Assembly: GCA_009783865.1 (NCBI GenBank)
Contig: WRCR01000196.1
Coordinates: forward strand, 1 to 7,369
Source: Planctomycetaceae bacterium
GTDB lineage: Bacteria > Planctomycetota > Planctomycetia > Pirellulales > Thermoguttaceae
Reading direction: 5' to 3'
Length of the DNA: 7,369 nucleotides
The notes under the pieces were generated by a model. That model saw only the letters and a program-made list of their open reading frames with translations, searched no databases and was not told the DNA's origin. Positions 1-4,293 of this stretch are shown one piece after another. How positions within the stretch are numbered: position 1 is the stretch's first letter; each line of letters begins with the position of its first letter. The translations under genes and the position numbers were made by a program.

Positions 1-1
1 C

Positions 2-202
2 GATGGTGTCATGGGCGTTCCGATTACGTTTATCGATAAATACAACCCGGAACAATTTGAGATAGTGGGACATATGCACAGCGGCGATTACTCACCGGCA
101 GTGGAGGCGTTAAGAACTAATCCAAAACGCAGGCACAGAGGGATTTTGCCGGGAAGAACGGAAGAAATTTACGCGCGCATTTTAATTCGCAAGAGAGTGT
201 GA
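2..202 (+). CDS. EcoRI-family adenine-specific DNA methyltransferase, C-terminal end (5' truncated by window)
   Basis: The frame is open from the left edge and stops with TGA at 200-202, leaving 66 residues. It begins D-G-V-M-G-V-P-I-T-F and continues with DKYNPEQFEIVG, which I recognise as the C-terminal signature of the EcoRI adenine methylase family. These enzymes transfer a methyl group from S-adenosylmethionine to adenine N6 in DNA. The end, with ARILIRKRV, matches the basic tail usual in the family (remembered resemblance). The catalytic and SAM-binding motifs lie upstream of the window, so activity cannot be judged. The ATG at position 11 is an internal methionine, not the start. The gene converges on cheD with 49 bp between the stops and no clear terminator. 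No restriction endonuclease is visible on this side. It could be an orphan methylase or belong to a restriction-modification or mobile unit to the left. Confidence 0.8.
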   Translation, partial: DGVMGVPITFIDKYNPEQFEIVGHMHSGDYSPAVEALRTNPKRRHRGILPGRTEEIYARILIRKRV

Positions 203-251
203 TAATGCTGTCGGCTCAATATTCGTCCGCCATATCTGCAATTCCCGGTTT

Positions 252-761
252 CTACAATTCCCAGTCAGGACGACCGGGACATGAAAGGATAATTCTGCCG
301 GAGTCGCGGTACAAGGTTACCGTTCTGCTGTGCGAACCGCCGACATCTTCTGCAACAGCACCGAGTCCGAACTGCCAAAGAACCTTCTTTGCGGCAAGAA
401 CGTTCCGCTTGCCGATGTTAAAAGTATTATTCGGGTCAGCAACATTTGCTCCGCCAGCCATTTTAATAATGAGATTAGACGGCTTTGACAGCGAACCTGC
501 CGTTTTTTTCATTTTTTCCATCAAAGCGGGAATTCCAGTGTCGGCGAAATATCCCGGGAGTTGTTTCGCTCTTTCCGGCGACACCAAAGAGTCCGGCAAA
601 GCGATGTGGTCCATTCCCACACAGCGTGTTCCGCGGTCAAGAATCATCAGCGCAATACAAGACCCTAACGCCATAGTACGGATAATACCGCCGGATGCCG
701 CTGTCGCACCATAATCCCCGACACCTAGCATTATTCTTGTTGAAGTATTCGGCTGACTCAT
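252..761 (-). CDS. cheD: CheD, chemoreceptor glutamine deamidase
   Basis: CheD hydrolyses specific glutamines of methyl-accepting chemotaxis proteins to glutamate in the cytoplasm. In some bacteria it also binds CheC. The 169-residue protein has the usual family length. The catalytic cysteine is C35 in TMALGSCIAL, the histidine is H52 in GMDHIALPDS and the conserved threonine is T29. The spacings T-6-C-17-H equal those known for the Thermotoga enzyme (T21, C27, H44). Later family blocks are also present: MAGGANV, FNIGKRN and DVGGSHSRTVTLYRDSGRI. It follows cheB on the same strand after 95 bp, so the two are probably co-transcribed. A TATAAT hexamer on the minus strand at 814-819 could give an extra start, but I see no good -35 for it. 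No Shine-Dalgarno precedes the ATG. No receptor, CheC, CheA or CheR gene is in the window, so the rest of the pathway must lie elsewhere. Confidence 0.95.
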   Translation of the reverse strand: MSQPNTSTRIMLGVGDYGATAASGGIIRTMALGSCIALMILDRGTRCVGMDHIALPDSLVSPERAKQLPGYFADTGIPALMEKMKKTAGSLSKPSNLIIKMAGGANVADPNNTFNIGKRNVLAAKKVLWQFGLGAVAEDVGGSHSRTVTLYRDSGRIILSCPGRPDWEL

Positions 762-856
762 TTATATTATTCTGCTTTTGAATTATTCAGCAGTTCTGTC
801 TGTTTCTCAATTCATTATAGTACATTTAAGACGATAGTTATATCCCCCGCAATTTT

Positions 857-1948
857 TTACCTCAATAATCCCTGTAATGTCTGTGCAATCTGCGGGAGCG
901 GAACAAGCCGTTCTACGCCGCCGCGTGCGTATGCTTCTTTCGGCATACCGAACACTACACAAGTTGCTTCGTCTTGTGCGATGCATCTCGCACCGGCATC
1001 CCGCATCGCCTTCATTCCATTTGCACCATCGGCACCCATTCCCGTGAGCATTGCTCCGATTGCTTTTTTACCGCAATTCTTCGCAACAGAGAACATCATT
1101 TGCTCTACTGAAGGACGATGTCCGCAGCACAACGGACCATCAAAAATACGCACAGCCCAATTTGTACCGGCATGGACGATTTCTAACTGTTTTCCGCCCG
1201 GTGCAATTAAAACGCGTCCATCAATAATTTTATCGCCGTCTTCCGCTTCTTTCACAATAATCTGTGCTAAACTATTTAGGCGGTCTGCGAACATCTTCGT
1301 GAACCCCGCGGGCATGTGCTGCACGACAACGGTGCCGATGAAATTTTTGGGCAGCGCGCAGATTACTTCCCGCAACGCTTCAGTTCCGCCGGTCGATGCC
1401 CCAATAGCGCAAATTCGGGTAGATGCCATCTGTCCACCTATTCCGCCTATTTTTTGATTGACTACCGTAGAACTCATTCCGGTTTCCGGTGCATACTGCT
1501 TGTGTTTCCAATGTGAAACATTGGCGGTCGACGCGATTTTAACCTTTGTTCTCAACTCGTCAATCATTTGTTCGGGAGAACCGTCTTTGGGCTTTGCAAC
1601 GAAATCAACGGCACCGGCTGCCATTGCTTCGAGGGTTGTTTTCTGACCGCGCTCCGTTAAGGAACTGACCATAACCGTCGGAATCGGATACTGCGGCATC
1701 AAGCGGCGGAGAAATTCTACTCCGTTCATCTTGGGCATTTCGACATCGAGGGTCAATACATCTGGACGAAGTTTAACAATCTGGTCGCGTGCCTGAAAGG
1801 GGTCACCCGCTTCACCGCACACTTCAAGATTCGGGTCTTTCGACAACCCGTCATTTAGAATCTTTCTGACGAGCGGTGAATCATCGACTATCAATACACG
1901 AATAATCCGCGGGGGCATTGTATTTTGGGTAGTAATTTTGTTATTCAC
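857..1948 (-). CDS. cheB: CheB, chemotaxis response regulator protein-glutamate methylesterase/glutamine deamidase
   Basis: CheB removes methyl groups from chemoreceptor glutamates when phosphorylated by CheA, giving sensory adaptation. Residues about 16-135 are a receiver domain with acidic pair D22/D23, phospho-acceptor D68 in TLDVEMP, S95/S96 and K119 in AKPKDG. A linker (about 136-175) leads to the esterase domain. Its catalytic triad is S185 (GASTGGTEAL), H211 (VVQHMP) and D307 (LTGMGADG). The spacings of 26 and 96 residues equal those of Salmonella CheB (S164, H190, D286), so the enzyme should be active. The longest frame starts at a GTG (1946-1948). An ATG at 1916-1918 gives MPPRIIRVLIVDD, a more typical CheB start, with 353 residues. 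Neither has a well-placed Shine-Dalgarno, so the start is uncertain. cheD follows on the same strand. A promoter is visible at 1972-2001. Confidence 0.96.
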   Translation of the reverse strand: MNNKITTQNTMPPRIIRVLIVDDSPLVRKILNDGLSKDPNLEVCGEAGDPFQARDQIVKLRPDVLTLDVEMPKMNGVEFLRRLMPQYPIPTVMVSSLTERGQKTTLEAMAAGAVDFVAKPKDGSPEQMIDELRTKVKIASTANVSHWKHKQYAPETGMSSTVVNQKIGGIGGQMASTRICAIGASTGGTEALREVICALPKNFIGTVVVQHMPAGFTKMFADRLNSLAQIIVKEAEDGDKIIDGRVLIAPGGKQLEIVHAGTNWAVRIFDGPLCCGHRPSVEQMMFSVAKNCGKKAIGAMLTGMGADGANGMKAMRDAGARCIAQDEATCVVFGMPKEAYARGGVERLVPLPQIAQTLQGLLR

Positions 1949-1971
1949 GCTATTTTAACACAACTTTCCTG

Positions 1972-2001
1972 ATTATAACGTACAAAATACCGTTTTTGCA
2001 A
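1972..2001 (-). promoter_or_regulatory. Predicted sigma70-type promoter of cheB-cheD
   Basis: On the minus strand TTGCAA (1996-2001) and TATAAT (1972-1977) are separated by 18 bp. The predicted transcription start is near 1965, which leaves only about 17 bases before the GTG at 1948, or about 47 before the ATG at 1918. A short leader without a Shine-Dalgarno favours the ATG slightly. The surrounding 1949-2110 stretch is very AT-rich, which raises the chance of accidental matches. Confidence 0.5.
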
Positions 2002-2103
2002 TAGTCATGGGAATAAAAATTTTTTTAACCGCACGAAAATCGTCAAATTCTGTTTATTCGTAAAATTCCGTTTTATTTTTTTATTTTTTATATTTTACCC
2101 CTA

Positions 2104-2132
2104 TTGACTTTTACGAAAATTTCCTGCATAAT
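2104..2132 (+). promoter_or_regulatory. Predicted sigma70-type promoter of the Cys-rich secreted protein gene
   Basis: TTGACT (2104-2109) and CATAAT (2127-2132) are spaced by exactly 17 bp. Transcription should start near 2139, giving a leader of about 140 bases. The leader holds two perfect hairpins (2144-2161 and 2217-2235) before the ribosome binding site AAAGG at 2266-2270. The rest of the 330-base gap between cheB and this gene (1949-2278) is AT-rich sequence plus the opposing cheB promoter. I see no gene in it. Confidence 0.55.
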
Positions 2133-2143
2133 CAAATATAGTT

Positions 2144-2161
2144 ATAACGGTTGTCCGTTAT
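2144..2161 (+). promoter_or_regulatory. Perfect inverted repeat at the predicted 5' end of the transcript
   Basis: ATAACGG (2144-2150) and CCGTTAT (2155-2161) pair perfectly over 7 bp around a 4-base loop. The repeat begins about 5 bases after the predicted transcription start. It could be an RNA hairpin protecting the 5' end, or an operator for a repressor. Confidence 0.4.
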
Positions 2162-2216
2162 TTGCCGTTTTTTGTCATTTCCTGCTTTGGTATTGCATCT
2201 GTTGTTTAACTTCCAT

Positions 2217-2235
2217 CAGCGGCGAGTTGCCGCTG
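2217..2235 (+). promoter_or_regulatory. GC-rich leader hairpin upstream of the Cys-rich protein gene
   Basis: CAGCGGC (2217-2223) and GCCGCTG (2229-2235) form a perfect 7-bp stem with a 5-base loop in an otherwise AT-rich leader. No T tract follows, so it is unlikely to be a terminator. It sits about 30 bases before the ribosome binding site and may affect mRNA stability or translation. Confidence 0.4.
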
Positions 2236-2278
2236 CCGACAGAAGCGAAGCGGGGAACATTAATGAAAGGTTGTTAGT

Positions 2279-2749
2279 ATGAAGACAAGAATTTTGTCTG
2301 TGTTGTTAGTCGGCTTTGCGGTTATGGCGTTCAGCGTTTCCGCTCAAGCAGGCCTGTTCTGTAAGCGCGTCTGTGTTGATGAGTGCTGCTGCGAAGTCGT
2401 CATCAAGCAATGCAAAAAAATCATTTACGAAAAGCAGGAAGTTCCCTGTGAAATTACCGTCCGGGAAAAAGTTCCCTACACAGAGGTAGTTACAGTAAAA
2501 AAATGTAAACTCTTCTGCTGCAAGCCGGTGTTCATTGAAAAGGAAATTACTTGCTACAAGTGGGAATGCAAGAAAGTTCCGGGAACCAAGACGATTTGCG
2601 TTCCGAAGACCATCATCGTTGATGTTCCGGTAAAGGTTTGCCCAAAGAGGTGCTGCTTCCGCAAACATTGCAAACCGGTTGTCGCCCCGTGTGCCCCGTG
2701 CGCACCGGCAGCCGAAGGAGTAGCCGTCCCGGCTGTATCGGCTCCGTAA
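2279..2749 (+). CDS. Secreted cysteine-rich Val-Pro/Lys-rich protein, probable envelope protein
   Basis: The 156-residue product starts with a clear Sec signal peptide: basic KTR, hydrophobic residues 5-20, then SAQA with likely cleavage after A24. The mature part of about 132 residues contains 19 cysteines, some in clusters (C36-C38, C80-C81, C125-C126). It also has many lysines and recurring VP steps (VPC, VPY, VPG, VPK, VPV). A segment around 65-71, VPYTEVV, recalls the Tyr-Thr-Val style repeats of planctomycete cell-wall proteins; that is a remembered resemblance and not a proven match. The tail (133-156) is Pro/Ala-rich with APCAPCAP. No enzyme motif is visible. A disulfide-linked surface or periplasmic structural role is the likeliest inference, and metal binding is possible. 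The start is supported by AAAGG 8 bases upstream and by the signal peptide. The gene has its own promoter and a downstream terminator, so it appears to be monocistronic. Confidence 0.85.
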   Translation: MKTRILSVLLVGFAVMAFSVSAQAGLFCKRVCVDECCCEVVIKQCKKIIYEKQEVPCEITVREKVPYTEVVTVKKCKLFCCKPVFIEKEITCYKWECKKVPGTKTICVPKTIIVDVPVKVCPKRCCFRKHCKPVVAPCAPCAPAAEGVAVPAVSAP

Positions 2750-2833
2750 ATCCTTACTGCCTGACTCCGGCTGTGAAGCCGCACCGAAAGCAGATTATGC
2801 TTGCAACTAGGTTTCGCCGGATGCATGAACAAG

Positions 2834-2869
2834 ACAACAGCCGCAAACCATTCGGCATGCGGCTGTTGT
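2834..2869. terminator. Shared hairpin terminator between convergent genes
   Basis: ACAACAGCCGCA (2834-2845) and TGCGGCTGTTGT (2858-2869) form a perfect 12-bp stem around a 12-base loop. It lies 85 bases after the stop of the Cys-rich gene and 53 bases after the stop of the convergent lipoprotein gene. The following T tract is short on both strands (TTT on +, CTTGTT on -). Position and stem strength support bidirectional termination, but the weak T tract lowers certainty. Confidence 0.65.
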
Positions 2870-2921
2870 TTGAACTATTGTCTCTCGGCGGACTTACCGT
2901 GTAAATTGTACGAGGCTAAAT

Positions 2922-3479
2922 TTACAGGGCTAAATTTTGGTCAGTGTTGCTGACCCTATGCAGGTGGTCCATGTCGATGTAGAACACTTCGACTGCGTCT
3001 TCGTTTTTAATAGTGTACGGAATAGGCCATCCGACATTCGTTTGTTCTTCAAAGAATATCGTAATCTTGTAGTGGGCGTGATGCACCTGAACGGGTCCCA
3101 CGAGCGGCATTACACGCGGCGGGTCAACGTAGTCCGCTATCAACTCCTTTGTGATGCCTTTGACATTGCGGAACGATGTTTCCATACCGGGAACTGCACC
3201 GGAGACCGGCCGGATTTTTTCCAGTTGACGGATACATTGGTCGTCAGACGGCGGGTCTAGTGCGACGTGTTCTCTTTCCACTATCGGTTCCAAAATAGCG
3301 ACCTTGCGGTAGCGTTCTTTTTCATGCGCTTCGTCTTCAAAACCGCCTTGAAAATACGGGCTTACCGGTACCGGAATACCTGCGATACCGAGAGTTGGAC
3401 CGCCCATCAGACAGCCCGTCGAGGTTATGATGACGTACAAAGCCAAACCGGCAAACGAAAAAGAAATGATTTTTCTCAT
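2922..3479 (-). CDS. Uncharacterised lipoprotein, conserved-type planctomycete protein
   Basis: I take the ATG at 3477-3479 as the start. It is preceded by AAGGAT about 7 bases upstream and places a lipoprotein signal at the N-terminus. A start at 3527 would add 16 residues with no purpose. The 185-residue product has basic RK, a hydrophobic stretch (about 4-19) and the lipobox S-T-G-C with C23 as the lipidated residue. It is thus exported and membrane-anchored. The mature part contains PVPVSPYF (37-43), a charged segment (48-60), and a C-terminal half with LVGPVQVHHAHYK (126-138), GWPIPYT (150-156) and YIDMDHLH (167-174). The histidine groups H133/H134/H136 and H172/H174 could bind metal, but this is only a guess. 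The order of these blocks matches my memory of uncharacterised proteins common in Planctomycetes. I know no function for them. The gene is monocistronic and ends towards the shared terminator. Confidence 0.8.
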   Translation of the reverse strand: MRKIISFSFAGLALYVIITSTGCLMGGPTLGIAGIPVPVSPYFQGGFEDEAHEKERYRKVAILEPIVEREHVALDPPSDDQCIRQLEKIRPVSGAVPGMETSFRNVKGITKELIADYVDPPRVMPLVGPVQVHHAHYKITIFFEEQTNVGWPIPYTIKNEDAVEVFYIDMDHLHRVSNTDQNLAL

Positions 3480-3574
3480 CGGCTCATCCTTAATGATTGA
3501 AAAGCCGCCTCGGAAACAGTTAGTCAATCCGAAGCAAAATTCAGGGACTCCGCCCTGTCGGGTACGAAAAAAGC

Positions 3575-3601
3575 ACCTTATCCTGTATGTTTTATCGTCA
3601 A
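3575..3601 (-). promoter_or_regulatory. Weak candidate promoter for the lipoprotein gene
   Basis: On the minus strand TTGACG (3596-3601) is followed after 15 bp by TAAGGT (3575-3580). Transcription would start near 3568, about 90 bases before the ATG. The -35 is good, but the -10 is poor and the spacer short. A small hairpin CAGGG/CCCTG (3542-3546 with 3553-3557) lies in the resulting leader. The rest of 3480-3686 shows no gene on either strand. Confidence 0.25.
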
Positions 3602-3686
3602 ATTCAGGACGTAAACTTGCGCATTATTTCGCATTTTTTGAACAATCGGCACAAAGAATACCGCCGCATTAAAAATTTATCCAGAA

Positions 3687-3772
3687 CCGGCGGGCGTAAG
3701 CCCTTTGTAAGTCCTTTACCGGCGGGCGTAAGCCCTTTGTAAGTCCTTTACCGGCGGGCGTAAGCCCGCCGC
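3687..3772. repeat. Tandem 32-bp direct repeats ending in a REP-like hairpin
   Basis: Two identical 32-bp units (3687-3718 and 3719-3750) are followed by a partial third (3751-3767). Each begins CCGGCGGGCGTAAGCCC. In the third copy the sequence continues GCCG, completing the palindrome CGGCGGGC-GTAA-GCCCGCCG (3752-3771), an 8-bp stem with a GTAA tetraloop. In units 1 and 2 the right arm is replaced by TTTGTAAGTCCTTTA, leaving only GGGC/GCCC paired. Within each unit GTAAGCCCTTT and GTAAGTCCTTT are adjacent 11-bp sub-repeats differing at one base. The array is intergenic, and its intact hairpin begins 3 bases after the stop of the 89-residue gene. It is REP-like in form. There are no spacers of CRISPR type. 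Confidence 0.85.
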
Positions 3773-3774
3773 AC

Positions 3775-4044
3775 TTACCCCGATAGGTCGAGATTGTTGC
3801 CTGCATTACCGGAAATGTCTTTGACTTTTCGGTCGTTCTCTTCGTCTTTTTTTGCTTTCTGTTTGAGTGTCCACTGCCACATTTGCCGACCGTCAGCGTC
3901 TCTGTCTTCGGAGGACTTTTCGCTTTCTTTGCTGCCGCCGAGACCTTGCGACTGGGCTAATTTCTTATCTGCATCTTCTTTCCGCTCTTGAATCTGCGCA
4001 TCATGAGGCAGGTTCGGCAATGGCGGAGTAAAACCGATACTCAT
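3775..4044 (-). CDS. Small charged uncharacterised protein (89 residues)
   Basis: The start ATG (4042-4044) follows a strong Shine-Dalgarno, AGAAGGAG, ending 6 bases upstream, and a good promoter lies at 4091-4119, so this is very likely a real gene. The product begins MSIGFTPPLPNLPHD and continues with a highly charged, Gln/Ser/Lys-rich, probably disordered or helical stretch (about 17-50). It ends with a more patterned block: RDADGRQMWQW (48-58), a Lys/Asp/Glu run and a C-terminal NNLDLSG. It has about 17 acidic and 15 basic residues, two tryptophans, no cysteine, no signal peptide and no membrane segment, so it should be cytoplasmic. I do not recognise a named family. The fixed ends and low-complexity middle suggest a small adaptor or scaffold-type protein, which is speculation. 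A REP-like hairpin lies directly after its stop and may protect the mRNA 3' end. Confidence 0.75.
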   Translation of the reverse strand: MSIGFTPPLPNLPHDAQIQERKEDADKKLAQSQGLGGSKESEKSSEDRDADGRQMWQWTLKQKAKKDEENDRKVKDISGNAGNNLDLSG

Positions 4045-4090
4045 AACTGACTCCTTCTAACGGCGATTTTACAAACTTGATAACGTCCGC

Positions 4091-4119
4091 ATGATACCCG
4101 ATTCGGACGAAAAAAGCAA
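4091..4119 (-). promoter_or_regulatory. Predicted promoter of the 89-residue protein gene
   Basis: On the minus strand TTGCTT (4114-4119) and TATCAT (4091-4096) are spaced by 17 bp. Transcription should start near 4084, giving a 40-base leader that carries the AGAAGGAG ribosome binding site. A short palindrome, CCGATTCGG, lies in the spacer. Confidence 0.5.
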
Positions 4120-4191
4120 GCGGCATTTGCCGGTCAGCATAAAGCGGGGCTAAAGCCGCCCGCCTCTTTGACGTTTTCAAAAAAACTGACG

Positions 4192-4220
4192 TTGACAAAA
4201 ATTTCAAAATCGGGAATAAT
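4192..4220 (+). promoter_or_regulatory. Predicted sigma70-type promoter of the MurE-like gene
   Basis: TTGACA (4192-4197) and AATAAT (4215-4220) are separated by 17 bp, close to consensus. Transcription should start near 4227 with a leader of about 67 bases. Two 14-base direct repeats sharing TGACGTT and CAAAA (4169-4182 and 4187-4200) are spaced 18 bp apart. The second overlaps the -35, so it could be a regulator site. Confidence 0.6.
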
Positions 4221-4229
4221 ACCTGCGTC

Positions 4230-4250
4230 GTTCAGGGAACTGCCTTGAAC
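4230..4250 (+). promoter_or_regulatory. Leader hairpin of the MurE-like transcript
   Basis: GTTCAGGG (4230-4237) pairs with CCTTGAAC (4243-4250) over 8 bp, including one G-U, around a 5-base loop. It starts about 3 bases after the predicted transcription start. No T tract follows, so attenuation by termination is unlikely. It may stabilise the 5' end. Confidence 0.35.
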
Positions 4251-4282
4251 ATGGTTGTGGATTATCACGTACAGATTCATGC

Positions 4283-4288
4283 AGGAGG
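4283..4288 (+). promoter_or_regulatory. Ribosome binding site AGGAGG fixing the MurE-like start
   Basis: A perfect AGGAGG ends 5 bases before the ATG at 4294 but only 1 base before an out-of-frame ATG at 4290, whose frame closes after 33 codons. Spacing selects 4294 as the start. Confidence 0.75.
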
Positions 4289-4293
4289 TATGA

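Noticed and set aside
199..714. Plus-strand 171-codon open frame
   Set aside because: It lies antisense to cheD, whose catalytic residues and family blocks are unmistakable, and its translation shows no family features.
2306..2668. Minus-strand 120-codon open frame
   Set aside because: It is antisense to the Cys-rich gene, which has a signal peptide, promoter and ribosome site. The antisense product is a by-product of that codon pattern.
2768..2781. Hairpin CGGCT-GTGA-AGCCG as terminator of the Cys-rich gene
   Set aside because: It is only 5 bp with no T tract, while a far stronger 12-bp stem lies at 2834-2869.
3687..3772. CRISPR array
   Set aside because: The repeats are directly adjacent without unique spacers, only 2.5 units are present, and no cas gene is near.
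4144..4163. REP-like hairpin GCGGGGC-TAAA-GCCGCCCGC
   Set aside because: The stem is interrupted by a two-base bulge and has no second copy in the window. It is too weak to call.
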